The notes: generated from the letters alone by a model not told the origin. Positions 16,771 through 26,034 are shown, numbered from the stretch's first letter. The stretch is 64,000 nucleotides of DNA from Bradyrhizobium betae (GCF_008932115.1 NZ_CP044543.1:4656501-4720500); one strand, 5' to 3'. Numbers and translations: made by a program.

Positions 16771-17679
16771 ATGAGCTCCAGTCTGCTCACCAACTCTTCC
16801 GCGATGACCGCGCTGCAGACCCTCCGCAACGTCAGCTCGCAACTCGCGACCACGCAGAACCGGATCTCGACCGGCCAGCGCGTCTCGACGGCATCGGACA
16901 ACGCGGCCTACTGGTCGATCGCGACCTCGATGCGCGCCGACAACGCCGCGCTCTCCGCCGTCTCCGACTCGCTCGGTCTGTCGGCTGCGACCGTCGACAC
17001 CGAATATACCGCTCTGACCGCGGTTGTCGGCGACAAGACCGGCGGCCTGACCAAGCTCCAGGCGCTGCTGGTCGAAGCCAAGACCGCCGGTATCGATCGC
17101 ACCAAGATCCAGGCCGACATCACCCAGATCCAGCAGCAGATGAAGGGCACCGCGGACGCGGCGACCTTCAACGGCGTCAACTGGCTGAGCGCGACCGCGG
17201 CCACCCCGGCCACCTTCAACCTGGTGTCGTCGTTCTCGCGCGTCGGCGGCACGCCGACGATCGGTTCGATCTCGCTGACGATCGCCAACTACTCGCTCTA
17301 CACCTCGACCCAGACCGGCATCCTGGACAAGGTCAGCGGCCCTGCGTCGGTCAATACGATCAACATCTCCGCGCTGACCGACTCGACGGCTGACCAGACC
17401 ACGCTCGATGGCTACATCACGCAGGTCACCGCCGCCATCAATTCGGTGGCTTCGGCCGCCGCCGATCTCGGTGCCGTCAAGAACCGCATTTCGACCAATG
17501 CGGACTTCGTCAAGACCCTGATAGATTCGGTGGATCGCGGTGTCGGTCAGCTCGTCGACGCCGACATGAACGCGGAATCCACTCGCCTTCAGGCTCTGCA
17601 GACCCAGCAGCAGCTCGGCGTGCAGGCGCTCTCGATCGCCAACCAGAACAGCCAGAGCATCCTCTCGCTGTTCAAGTAA
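16771..17679 (+). CDS. lafA3: Lateral-type flagellin LafA3
   Basis: This 302-residue flagellin is about 95% identical to lafA2, which points to recent duplication or gene conversion. The ends are the usual D0/D1 helices (SSAMTALQTLRNV; ALQTQQQLGVQALSI) and the last residue is Lys, against Arg in the others. The start is ATG 16771 after GGGGACGTCAATA. The frame is open upstream through the leader but lacks support there. The Bradyrhizobium diazoefficiens lateral locus I know of has two lafA genes, so a third would be an expansion. Confidence 0.92.
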   Translation: MSSSLLTNSSAMTALQTLRNVSSQLATTQNRISTGQRVSTASDNAAYWSIATSMRADNAALSAVSDSLGLSAATVDTEYTALTAVVGDKTGGLTKLQALLVEAKTAGIDRTKIQADITQIQQQMKGTADAATFNGVNWLSATAATPATFNLVSSFSRVGGTPTIGSISLTIANYSLYTSTQTGILDKVSGPASVNTINISALTDSTADQTTLDGYITQVTAAINSVASAAADLGAVKNRISTNADFVKTLIDSVDRGVGQLVDADMNAESTRLQALQTQQQLGVQALSIANQNSQSILSLFK

Positions 17680-17698
17680 GCATCGGCCTTGAAAACGA

Positions 17699-17738
17699 CC
17701 GTGCTCCCTCGGGAGCACGGGCCCGCCGTGAACGGCGG
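17699..17738 (+). terminator. Hairpins after lafA3
   Basis: CCGTGCTCCC (17699-17708) pairs with GGGAGCACGG (17711-17720), and a second stem, CCGCCGT with ACGGCGG (17723-17729 with 17732-17738), follows at once. There is no T-tract, so termination may be less complete than after lafA1 and lafA2, or Rho-dependent. The remaining 240 bases before fliF contain a GCGCAACC at 17915-17922, a weak match to the flagellar element. Confidence 0.6.
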
Positions 17739-17977
17739 ATGTGACGGCACATGACGTGCCCGTATTCGATCTCCTGACGCCAGCCCTCATCCGACACGCC
17801 GCAGCCGATCGCGCTGCCTTGCGTCCGCGCGCCCGCGTGTCGCTGCCGACTGCGTCACCCGGCCTCTTGTAAAATTGCAACGCCTCGCCTGCGAACCGAC
17901 ACATTCGCGTTTGCGCGCAACCTTCAGACAAGGTTGGCAGCGGAGTGTCGCATACGTTCGCATTGGTACGAGGTCAT

Positions 17978-19603
17978 ATGCTCAGTCGCGCGCAGGTACA
18001 GCAACTGCTCAACAATCTGCTGGAGCTTGGGCCGCGACGCCTGATGGCCTTGGGACTGATCGGCTTTACCGTTCTCGTCACCGTCGTCGGCGGCGCCTAT
18101 TACCTGAGCCGGCCCGAGTTCGAGACGCTCTACACGGGCCTCAGCCGCGAAGACGTGACGCGCATGGGCGCGGCGTTGCGCGAGCAGAACATCACCTTCG
18201 ACGTCAATACAGCCGGCGACGCTCTCTCGGTGCGCCCGAGCCAGACCATGCAGGCGCGGATGCTGCTGGCCGAGAAGGGGCTGCCGACCAGCGCCAATTC
18301 CGGCTACGAGCTGTTCGACAAGATCGGCTCGCTGGGCCTGACCTCGTTCATGCAGGAGGTCACCAAGCTCCGGGCGCTCGAAGGCGAGATCGCGCGCACG
18401 GTGCAGCTGATGAAGGGCGTGAAGGCCGCGCGAGTCCATATCGTGCTGCCGGTGCGCGGCTCGTTCCGGGCGACGCAGCAGCCGCCTTCGGCGTCGGTCG
18501 TGCTGCGCACTGACGGTGCGATCGAGGCGCGCACGGCACAGTCGATCCGTCACCTCGTTGCCGCGGCCATTCCGGGCATGAGCAAAGACAAGGTGACGGT
18601 GTTGGACGCAGACGGTTCGATGCTGCTCGCCGAGGAGGACGAGGCCACTGCAGCTCCGACCAAGATGGCAAGCCTTCAGAAGACGGTCGGCGGCATGGTG
18701 CAGGAGAACATCCGCAAGGCGCTGACGCCGTATCTGGGCCTCGACAATTTCGAGGTGAGCGTCGCATCGCAGCTCTCGACCGACAAGCGGCAGACGAACG
18801 AGACCGTCTACGACCCGGAGAGCCGTGCCGAGCGTTCCGTCCGGAACGTGCGCGAGAAGGAGTCCTCGCAGAACGCGGACCGTTCGACTCCGACTACGGT
18901 GCAGCAGAATCTTCCGGATCAGCAGGTGAACTCCGGCGGCACCAAGAATTCCAACGAAGACAAGACCCGCCGCGAAGACGTCACCAATTTCGAGGTGTCG
19001 TCCAAGACCACGACGACGGTGAGCGACGGCTATTCGGTCAAGAAACTCTTCATCGCCGTCCTGGTCAATCGCGCGCGGCTCGTCGCCGACCTCGGCGACA
19101 AGAGCAATCAGGCCGTCGTCGACAGCAAGCTCGCCGAGATCAGCCAGCTCGCGGCGACCGCCGGTGGGCTGGACAAGACGCGCGGCGACCAGATCCAGGT
19201 GACGGCCGTCGACTTCATCGAAGGCTCGCGCGAACTGGCTCCGGTGCCGCCGATCAGCTTCGTCGAGATGATCAACAAGCAGCTCGGCAGCGTCATCAAC
19301 GCGGTGACGATCCTGGCGGTTGCGTCGATGCTGGTCTGGTTCGGCCTGCGACCCGCGGTCAATGGCATCCTCACCCACCGTGCCCAGCAGGAGCAGACCG
19401 AGGCGGCCGAGGCCGCTGAGCTCGAAGCTGCCGCAGCCCTTGCCTTGGGTGACAGTCAGGATCCCGAGCTCAACCTCGTGGAAGACCTCGAAGGCAAGAT
19501 GCAACGAACACCGCAGAAACGGCTCGAGCAGATTGTCCGGCTCGATCAGGCGCAGGCGGCAGCGATCCTTAAAGACTGGATGCGACGCGAGGAGGCGGCA
19601 TGA
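17978..19603 (+). CDS. fliF: Flagellar MS-ring protein FliF
   Basis: FliF forms the MS ring in the inner membrane. The 541-residue protein has an N-terminal membrane helix (LMALGLIGFTVLVTVVGGAYY), a YscJ/FliF secretin-like domain (SRPEFETLYTGLSREDV), an FliF C-domain, and a second membrane helix near residues 435-455 (VINAVTILAVASMLVWFGL). It ends with the cytoplasmic FliG-binding tail (QAQAAAILKDWMRRE). ATG 17978 is chosen because GAGG lies 5 bases upstream; a GTG at 17945 in the same frame lacks such a site. The stop overlaps the next gene. Confidence 0.95.
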   Translation: MLSRAQVQQLLNNLLELGPRRLMALGLIGFTVLVTVVGGAYYLSRPEFETLYTGLSREDVTRMGAALREQNITFDVNTAGDALSVRPSQTMQARMLLAEKGLPTSANSGYELFDKIGSLGLTSFMQEVTKLRALEGEIARTVQLMKGVKAARVHIVLPVRGSFRATQQPPSASVVLRTDGAIEARTAQSIRHLVAAAIPGMSKDKVTVLDADGSMLLAEEDEATAAPTKMASLQKTVGGMVQENIRKALTPYLGLDNFEVSVASQLSTDKRQTNETVYDPESRAERSVRNVREKESSQNADRSTPTTVQQNLPDQQVNSGGTKNSNEDKTRREDVTNFEVSSKTTTTVSDGYSVKKLFIAVLVNRARLVADLGDKSNQAVVDSKLAEISQLAATAGGLDKTRGDQIQVTAVDFIEGSRELAPVPPISFVEMINKQLGSVINAVTILAVASMLVWFGLRPAVNGILTHRAQQEQTEAAEAAELEAAAALALGDSQDPELNLVEDLEGKMQRTPQKRLEQIVRLDQAQAAAILKDWMRREEAA

Positions 19604-20292
19604 ACGCGGCTATCGGAAAACTTCTGACGCAGTTCGATGCCAACGGCCGGGCCAAGGCGCCACCGCCTCCGCCGCCGAAGGTCCAGGACGTGCTGACACG
19701 GCCGAAAGAGGTCCGGCGCGAGCCGCAGCCCCAGCCTCAGGCCCAGCCGCAGCGTCACGCTCAAGCGCAGCCTCCTGCGCCAGAGGTGGAAGCTCCGTCA
19801 GCCAACCTTCTCGAAGATGCTTATCGTCGCGGCCATGCCGCCGGCGTCGCGGAAGGCGATTCCAGGGTTGCCGAGGAGCGCGTCCGCAGCGCGATCCGGC
19901 TCGGCGAGGAGCGTTCAAAATGGTCTGACCAGCAGGCGGTCGCGATCGTCAACGGGTTCGAGACGGCCTGCCGCGAGATCGAGACCAACATCGCGAGCTC
20001 CGTCGCGCGGATCTTGCTGCCCTTCCTCGCCGATGCGGTCCGCGACAAGGCGATCGAATCGCTGGTCGAACAGATTGCGGCTCTGACCGGCAATTCGCCG
20101 GCGCCGGTGTTCAAGGTCACCGGTCCGGGCGAATTGCTCGATCTCGTACGGACGCAACTCGAGGCCAGCAGGCGAACGGGCATCCAGTACGAGGCCGCCG
20201 AGACGTTCGAGGTTCGCGTCGTGGCCGACCAGACCGTGATCGAGACGCAGATCTCGGCCTGGAGCGAGCGCCTGAACGAGGCGCGCCGGTAG
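19600..20292 (+). CDS. FliH-like flagellar protein
   Basis: The 230-residue product has a Pro/Gln-rich N-terminal half and a C-terminal domain resembling FliH/YscL. It includes the charged helix AYRRGHAAGVAEGDSRVAEE with Gly-rich spacing, and a domain ending in VADQTVIETQISAWSERL. FliH regulates the FliI ATPase and links it to the C ring. The gene overlaps fliF by 4 bases (ATGA) and precedes motB by 6. The poor conservation usual for FliH leaves some doubt. Confidence 0.75.
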   Translation: MNAAIGKLLTQFDANGRAKAPPPPPPKVQDVLTRPKEVRREPQPQPQAQPQRHAQAQPPAPEVEAPSANLLEDAYRRGHAAGVAEGDSRVAEERVRSAIRLGEERSKWSDQQAVAIVNGFETACREIETNIASSVARILLPFLADAVRDKAIESLVEQIAALTGNSPAPVFKVTGPGELLDLVRTQLEASRRTGIQYEAAETFEVRVVADQTVIETQISAWSERLNEARR

Positions 20293-20298
20293 CCCGCC

Positions 20299-21636
20299 AT
20301 GAATGAGGTCAAGCAAGAGCTGGTGATCATCCGCCGGCGCAGCGCCTTCGCCGAGGAGCCGCATCACGGCGGCGTCTGGAAGATCGCCTACGCGGACTTC
20401 ATGACCGCGATGATGGCGTTCTTCCTGGTCATGTGGCTGCTGAATGCGCTCAACCAGGACCAGAAGCAGGTGGTCGCGAGCTATTTCAACCCGATCAAGC
20501 TCGCGGAGAACGCGCCCGCGCCGAAGGGCCTCAAGGATCTCACCAAGAAGGAGCCGTCCACGACCGAAGGCCAGGATGGCAAGCGCCAGCCGGCCGGGCC
20601 GAACGAAGAACGTCGCGGCGATTCCCCGACGGCCGAGAAGCCGGCGTCCTACGAAGAGAAGATCCTGTTTCGCGATCCCTATGCGACCCTCGCGGAGATC
20701 GCGAACAGCGCCAACCAGGCCTCGGGCCAGCGTCGCGCCGGCGCGCTGACCTCTGTCGAAGAGGAAGGCCTCAAGGGAGGCGATGCCTATCGCGATCCGT
20801 TCGATCCCGGCTATTGGAAGCTGGCGCCGCAGACGTCCAAGGATGCGGATCGTTTCGTCGACAGCGAGCCGAAGCCGAATGCGTCCGCGCGCGACAACGC
20901 GTCCGGAACGGGGCAGGGCGAGCCGCAGGCTCGCCGCGCCAGGCAGGACGAGGCCGGCGGAAGCGTGGCCCAGAACGCGGATGCGTCGTCAGCAACCCTG
21001 TCGCCCCTGCTGCCGCCAGGACCTGCGCCGTCACAGGCTCAACGCGATGGCAGTGCCCAGGCGAATGTGCAGCCGGGCGCTCAAGCCAGTGCCCAGGCCA
21101 ATGCCGCCGCGCAGTCACGTCCCGGCGATGCGGCGAAGGAGTCCGAACAGCGCGACGCGGCGCAGACCCAGCAGCCGACCGTCAAGCAGCTTCAGTCCGC
21201 GATCGCGGATGCGCTGTCGGACATCAAGGCCGGCGCGGGACCAGTGGCTGAGGTACGTCAGGTCGAGGAAGGCCTTCTGATCAGCCTGACCGACGACGCA
21301 AGCTTCGGCATGTTCGCGGTCGGCTCGGCCGAACCGCGGCCCGAGCTGATCCGTGTGATCGACAAGATCGGGCCGCTGCTGACGAAGCGTCCCGGCATGA
21401 TCATCGTCCGCGGTCACACCGATAATCGGCCGTACAAGTCGGAGAACTACGACAATTGGCGGCTGTCGACCGCCCGCGCGCAGATGGCCTATTACATGCT
21501 GGTCCGCTCCGGCGTCGATGCACAGCGGATCGAGCATGTCGAAGGTTACGCCGATCGGCGACCGAAACTGCAGAACGATCCGGCCGCCGCGCAGAACCGC
21601 CGGATCGAAATCCTGATCCGGGAGAAGCGCCCTTGA
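20299..21636 (+). CDS. motB: Flagellar motor stator protein MotB
   Basis: MotB anchors the stator to peptidoglycan and supplies the proton-carrying aspartate. The 445-residue protein has a single membrane helix (TAMMAFFLVMWLLNAL) preceded by KIAYADF, with the key Asp at residue 33. A long Gln/Ala-rich periplasmic linker follows, then a C-terminal OmpA-like domain (RGHTDNRPYKSENYDNWRLS). The linker is longer than in enteric MotB, as is common in rhizobia. The stop overlaps the motC start (TTGA). motA lies 17 kb upstream. Confidence 0.95.
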   Translation: MNEVKQELVIIRRRSAFAEEPHHGGVWKIAYADFMTAMMAFFLVMWLLNALNQDQKQVVASYFNPIKLAENAPAPKGLKDLTKKEPSTTEGQDGKRQPAGPNEERRGDSPTAEKPASYEEKILFRDPYATLAEIANSANQASGQRRAGALTSVEEEGLKGGDAYRDPFDPGYWKLAPQTSKDADRFVDSEPKPNASARDNASGTGQGEPQARRARQDEAGGSVAQNADASSATLSPLLPPGPAPSQAQRDGSAQANVQPGAQASAQANAAAQSRPGDAAKESEQRDAAQTQQPTVKQLQSAIADALSDIKAGAGPVAEVRQVEEGLLISLTDDASFGMFAVGSAEPRPELIRVIDKIGPLLTKRPGMIIVRGHTDNRPYKSENYDNWRLSTARAQMAYYMLVRSGVDAQRIEHVEGYADRRPKLQNDPAAAQNRRIEILIREKRP

Positions 21637-22820
21637 TCAGGCTGCTCCGCCGCGCCGCACTGCTGTTGCTGCTGCCGCTCACGGCGGTCCGTGCACTGGC
21701 CGATCCAGCCCCGGCTCCGGCGCCGGGCGCGGGCGAGCCATATGAACTCGTGCGCACATTGCAGGCGGTGCAGGACGGCATCGCCAATGGCGATATGGCG
21801 GCACATAGCGGCCACGTCGCGCTGATCCGCCAGATCGGCGAGAAATTTCTGGCGGCCGACGCCAGCGTGTGGAGCAATGCGCAGAACGGCCAGGCCGTTG
21901 TCATTTATCTGCTCAGCGGCGGCGGACCACAGCTGGTCCGCAAGCTGCCCAAGCCGAACGTCGACGAGCGGCTCTTCAACGGTGCGCTCGCCTATGTCGA
22001 GGGTCGCCAGGACGAAGCGCGCGAGCTGCTCAAGGACGTCAAGCCGCGCACGCTTCCGTCGGGACTGGGCGGACAGGTCGCGCTGGTCCAGGGCGCGCTG
22101 TTCGCACGCTCGGAGGCAACGCTGGCGATCGAACGCCTGGACGATGCGCGCCTGCTGTTGCCGGGTACGCTGGTGGAGGAGGCGGCACTGCGGCGCGAGA
22201 TCCTGCTGGTCGGGCAGGCCGAGGATTTCGACAAGTTCGAGTTCCTGACGCTGGCCTATATCCGCCACTACCGCAACTCGGTCTATGCCGGGGACTTCTG
22301 GCAGCGCTTCTCCTCGGGCCTGACGCAATCGAGCCTCGCGCTCGACGAGCGTCGCTTCGCGCGGATCGTCACCCTGCTTGAGCAGATCGACCGCGCCAGC
22401 CGCCTCAAGCTCTATTTCGTGATCGCGCGCAGCGCGATGGTGCGTGGACGGCTGGCCGTGACCGAGCTTGCCGGCGAGCGCGCGCTGGCGCTCAGCGCCG
22501 ATGCTTCCGCGGATCGCGAGCGTGCGCATTTCTTCCGCGGCGTCTCGCGGGCGCTCACCGACGAGTACGACGGTGGCCTCGCCGAGCTGAAGGCGCTCGA
22601 CCGGTCGAAGCTGCCCGAGCGCGATATTCCTCTGCTGAATGCAACGGTCCAGCTCGCGCTCGACGTGCGCAAGCCGTTCGCGGGCGGTTCCGCTGCCACA
22701 GCCGACAAGCCTCCGGTCACGCCGGCGCGTCTCGATCTCGCGTCGTCGACCGCGACACTCGCCCGCGCGCAGAAGCAGCTGGCAGAGCTCGAACGCCTCA
22801 CCAAGGATCGCCGTCCATGA
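21633..22820 (+). CDS. motC: Periplasmic motility protein MotC
   Basis: MotC in rhizobia is a periplasmic protein that stabilises MotB and is needed for rotation. The product has 395 residues with a signal peptide (RRAALLLLLPLTAVRALA) and a helical body (FEFLTLAYIRHYRNSVYAGD). Start TTG 21633 overlaps the motB stop and has GGGAG 8 bases upstream. The frame is open further upstream only because it runs through motB. The stop overlaps fliK by ATGA. MotC and MotE together mark this as a rhizobial motor. Confidence 0.88.
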   Translation: MIRLLRRAALLLLLPLTAVRALADPAPAPAPGAGEPYELVRTLQAVQDGIANGDMAAHSGHVALIRQIGEKFLAADASVWSNAQNGQAVVIYLLSGGGPQLVRKLPKPNVDERLFNGALAYVEGRQDEARELLKDVKPRTLPSGLGGQVALVQGALFARSEATLAIERLDDARLLLPGTLVEEAALRREILLVGQAEDFDKFEFLTLAYIRHYRNSVYAGDFWQRFSSGLTQSSLALDERRFARIVTLLEQIDRASRLKLYFVIARSAMVRGRLAVTELAGERALALSADASADRERAHFFRGVSRALTDEYDGGLAELKALDRSKLPERDIPLLNATVQLALDVRKPFAGGSAATADKPPVTPARLDLASSTATLARAQKQLAELERLTKDRRP

Positions 22821-24145
22821 CGAAGCTCAGTGGAACCTCGGGACAGGTGTTTTCGGGGCTGGCCGAAAGCCTCAATATTCGCGGCACGTCGCGATCCGGC
22901 AAGAGCGCCGGGACGAAATCGTCGGCGGACTCATCGTTCAACGATCTGCTCCACACCGTCTCGAACCTCGCGAAGAAGGCCCTGAAAGACGACGGCAGTG
23001 ACACGAGCGTGAAGGCCGCATCCTTGCGGACGCGTCTGGCGCACCCGACCGGGAAGGACAAGACGAACGACGAGACGGTGAACGAGCGCACCGAGACTGC
23101 CGACGAGCCCAAGTCCGGTCACAAATCGTCCGACCAGAAGCTGGATGAAGCGCCGCAGAATCCGGGTCCGGTCGACTCCGCCCCGAAGGCGGACGTTTCG
23201 AACAGGTCGAGCATTCCCGCGATCGTCGGGCAGGAGTTGGCTGCCGTACCGGTGGCAAAGCCGCAGACGCAATCGGCGGGCGCCGACAAGAAAGATGCGG
23301 CGGCGCGCGACGCACGCTCGTCGACGGCGCCGCGTGAAGTTCAGGCGACGGGCACTGCGAAGGTCGGCACCGCCGATTCCGCGCCAAGCACGCGCACATC
23401 GACTGCAACTTCGCAGGCCTTGGCAACCGCGCAGCAAGGCAACGAGGCATCGTCAAAGCCAATGCCCGCGACGCAAGGCTTCGAAGCCGTTACCGCCAAT
23501 GTCGAACGCGCCGTCAAAGCCTCGGCACGGGAGACCTTGCCCGAGACGACCAAGGTCACCGTCGTTCAGCAGGAAACTCATCTGCCGCCGGCGCAGTTCG
23601 GCCCCACGCAGCAGGTCGCCAACGCGGTCGTCACCGAGCTCAGGGAATCGTCGGCGCCGACGGCGTCGGCCGCTGCAGATCTCGCCACGTCGCAGACCAA
23701 CGCGCCTGAGCCGCTCAAGATCCTGACCATCAATCTCGAGCCGCCGTCGCTCGGAAATGTCACCGTGCGCCTTCGCCTGGTGGGTTCGGAGGTCTCCGTC
23801 CATCTCGCGGCCGAGCGCAAGGACACCAGTCTGATGTTGGACCAGCAGCGCGACTCGATCCGCGATCTCATGCAGTCCGCGGGCTATGTCGCCGACGTGG
23901 CGCCGGTCCAGCACGGTTCGCTGGACGGATTCCAGAGCGGTTCCGGGCAGTCGCAGCCGCAGTTCGCGGGCCAGCAGCAGCAACCGTCGTCGCAGTCGCA
24001 AGGCTCGTTCGACGGCGCGAGCAGTTCGTCCGGCCAATCGGACGGCGGTGCGGGCCAGGCTCGGCAGGAGCGCCAGTCCAACCAGGAGACGCGTCATGAT
24101 CAGGACGTGGGCCCGCAGATTCGTCGCGGCCCTGTTTATCTGTAA
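22817..24145 (+). CDS. fliK: Flagellar hook-length control protein FliK (formerly MotD)
   Basis: The 442-residue protein is low-complexity (Ala, Ser, Thr, Gln) in its first two thirds. Its C-terminal substrate-switch domain carries the Flg_hook signature (LTINLEPPSLGNVTVRLRLV, then SDQQRDSIRDLMQSAGY in slightly different form). FliK measures hook length and triggers FlhB to switch export. The rhizobial orthologue was first called MotD and sits after motC as here. The tail is Gln/Ser-rich. The 3' end overlaps the lytic transglycosylase gene by about 50 bases. Confidence 0.85.
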   Translation: MTKLSGTSGQVFSGLAESLNIRGTSRSGKSAGTKSSADSSFNDLLHTVSNLAKKALKDDGSDTSVKAASLRTRLAHPTGKDKTNDETVNERTETADEPKSGHKSSDQKLDEAPQNPGPVDSAPKADVSNRSSIPAIVGQELAAVPVAKPQTQSAGADKKDAAARDARSSTAPREVQATGTAKVGTADSAPSTRTSTATSQALATAQQGNEASSKPMPATQGFEAVTANVERAVKASARETLPETTKVTVVQQETHLPPAQFGPTQQVANAVVTELRESSAPTASAAADLATSQTNAPEPLKILTINLEPPSLGNVTVRLRLVGSEVSVHLAAERKDTSLMLDQQRDSIRDLMQSAGYVADVAPVQHGSLDGFQSGSGQSQPQFAGQQQQPSSQSQGSFDGASSSSGQSDGGAGQARQERQSNQETRHDQDVGPQIRRGPVYL

Positions 24146-24677
24146 CGCGGGCGCTGCGGCAGCGGCGACCGACAACGCGCGCCCCTGCGAGCGCGAGATG
24201 GCGCGTGCGTCCCAGCAGCACGGGATTCCGCTCGGCATTCTCTATGCCGTCGGCCTCACCGAGACCGGGCGGCGCGGTGCGCTCTATCCTTATGCGCTCG
24301 GCGCCGACGGCCAGACTGTGTTCGCCAAGGACATGAACGACGCCATTGCGAATTTCGAGGCGATGCGGAGCAAGGGGATCAAGCTGATCGATCTCGGCTG
24401 CATGCAGATCAACCACTACTATCACGGCGACAAATTCGCGTCGGTGCGGGCGATGTTCGATCCCGCCAGGAATGTGGAATATGCCGCGCGCTTCCTCAAA
24501 GAGCTCAAGCAGCGCGAGGGAAGCTGGACCATGGCTGTGGCCCGCTACAACGCTGGCCCGAACAATCAGCCGGCACAGAAGCGCTACGTCTGCCACATCG
24601 TTGCGCATCTCGTCTCGAGCGGCTTTGGCGCCTGGACCGACAAAGCGCGCTCGTTCTGTCAGCCGAAAACGACGTGA
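24096..24677 (+). CDS. Flagellar-locus lytic transglycosylase (SLT fold)
   Basis: This 193-residue exported enzyme cleaves peptidoglycan, most likely to let the rod pass. It has a signal peptide (RFVAALFICNAGAAAAA), catalytic Glu56 in GLTETG, the LGCMQIN motif and the VARYNAG motif of the soluble lytic transglycosylase family. The start, ATG 24096, lies inside the end of fliK. FlgJ in this cluster (33421-33903) has only the rod-binding domain, so this enzyme probably supplies the missing muralytic activity, as SltF does in Rhodobacter sphaeroides. Confidence 0.85.
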   Translation: MIRTWARRFVAALFICNAGAAAAATDNARPCEREMARASQQHGIPLGILYAVGLTETGRRGALYPYALGADGQTVFAKDMNDAIANFEAMRSKGIKLIDLGCMQINHYYHGDKFASVRAMFDPARNVEYAARFLKELKQREGSWTMAVARYNAGPNNQPAQKRYVCHIVAHLVSSGFGAWTDKARSFCQPKTT

Positions 24678-24708
24678 CCACATGAAGTTGTGCATGGTTC
24701 CAAACCAT

Positions 24709-24725
24709 CAGCTCCGCGCAAGCAA
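24709..24725 (+). promoter_or_regulatory. Candidate promoter element before flgE
   Basis: CAGCTCCGCGCAAGCAA is identical over 17 bases to the element before the DUF1217-flgF-fliI operon. The core GCGCAAGC (24716-24723) ends 44 bases before the flgE ATG. TTGTAAC at 24735-24741 could be a -10 region. It marks flgE as the likely first gene of a new transcription unit. Confidence 0.5.
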
Positions 24726-24767
24726 GAACCCTCATTGTAACTACAACCTTTCAAAGGAGCCCTCTCG

Positions 24768-26000
24768 ATGAGCCTCTACGGCATTATGCGCACCGGCGTT
24801 TCCGGGATGGCCGCGCAGTCCAACAAGCTGTCGACGGTCTCGGACAATATCGCGAACGTCAACACCACCGGTTACAAGCGGGCTTCCACCGAATTCTCCT
24901 CGCTCATCCTGAAGAGTGGCTCGGGCAACTACGATTCCGGAGCTGTCGAGACGACCGTCCGTTACGCCATCAGCGATGCCGGGCATACGCAGTTCACCAC
25001 GTCGAGTACGGACCTCTCCGTTCAGGGTAACGGCTTCTTCGTGGTATCGAACGCAACCAACACACAGCAGTACCTGACGCGCGCCGGCTCGTTCGTGCCT
25101 GACAGTCAGGGCAATCTGGTCAATGCTGCCGGCTACTACCTGCTCGGTCAGCCTGGGAAGGTGACCAATTTCTCGCAGAACAGCCTCGCGGGAATGCAGA
25201 TTGTGAACATCGCCCAGGTCTCGCAGGTGCCCGTGCCGTCGACGGCGGGGACGCTCACGACCGGCAACCTGGACCCGAAAGCGGCCGTTATTGCCGGTCC
25301 GCCCGGCCCAGGCGCATATTCATCAAAAAGCTCGATCGTGGCCTACAACAATATCGGCCAGGCCGTTACGCTCGACGTCTACATGTCCCACACCGCGACG
25401 GCGGCAGGCCTGGATACGTGGCAGGTCCAGGTTTATGATTCCGCGTCGGGTACGTCGCTCGCGCCCGCCACCACTTTCACTTTCGACACCACGGCGGCCG
25501 GAAAGGGCGCGCTGGCTGCGGCGAGCCCGACGGGCCTCACCGTGACCGTCCCCGGCGGCGCGGCGCTGACCATGGACCTGTCGAACATGACGCAGGTCGG
25601 CACCGACTTCTCCTTCAAGGCGACCGTCAATGGCAGCACGCCTTCCGCCATCGACAAGGTCGATGTCGACAATGCGGGCCACGTGACTGCCGTGCTCAAG
25701 AACGGTCAGCAGCTGACGCTGTACACGCTCATGCTCGCCGACGTCGCGAGCCCCGACAATCTGACGCCCGAGCCGGGTAACGTCTATTCGACCAACCAGA
25801 ACTCGGGCAATGCGCAGGCCGGAAATGCCGGCACCGGTGGGCTCGGCACGATCCAGTCCGGCTCGCTGGAAGATTCCAACGTGGACCTCGCGGACGAACT
25901 CACCGGGATGATCGAGGCGCAGCGCGGCTTCACCGCCAACTCGAAATCGTTCCAGACCGGCGCCGACCTGCTCGACGTCGTCGTCAACCTGAAGCGCTGA
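24768..26000 (+). CDS. flgE: Flagellar hook protein FlgE
   Basis: FlgE polymerises into the hook. The 410-residue product has the axial N-terminal motif (NKLSTVSDNIANVNTTGYKR), a middle domain with LTRAGSFVPD, a hook-specific insertion, and the C-terminal axial motif (ELTGMIEAQRGFTANSKSF). AAAGGAG precedes the start. It is separated from the lytic transglycosylase by 90 bases containing the flagellar promoter element. Confidence 0.95.
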   Translation: MSLYGIMRTGVSGMAAQSNKLSTVSDNIANVNTTGYKRASTEFSSLILKSGSGNYDSGAVETTVRYAISDAGHTQFTTSSTDLSVQGNGFFVVSNATNTQQYLTRAGSFVPDSQGNLVNAAGYYLLGQPGKVTNFSQNSLAGMQIVNIAQVSQVPVPSTAGTLTTGNLDPKAAVIAGPPGPGAYSSKSSIVAYNNIGQAVTLDVYMSHTATAAGLDTWQVQVYDSASGTSLAPATTFTFDTTAAGKGALAAASPTGLTVTVPGGAALTMDLSNMTQVGTDFSFKATVNGSTPSAIDKVDVDNAGHVTAVLKNGQQLTLYTLMLADVASPDNLTPEPGNVYSTNQNSGNAQAGNAGTGGLGTIQSGSLEDSNVDLADELTGMIEAQRGFTANSKSFQTGADLLDVVVNLKR

Positions 26001-26034
26001 ATTCTTCAACGTTCATCCCGCGCAAGAGTAGATC

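Noticed and set aside
14139..17738. The repeated blocks around the flagellins as a CRISPR array or mobile element
   Set aside because: The repeats are whole gene units with leaders and terminators; there are no short regular repeats with spacers, no cas genes, and no transposase or terminal inverted repeats.
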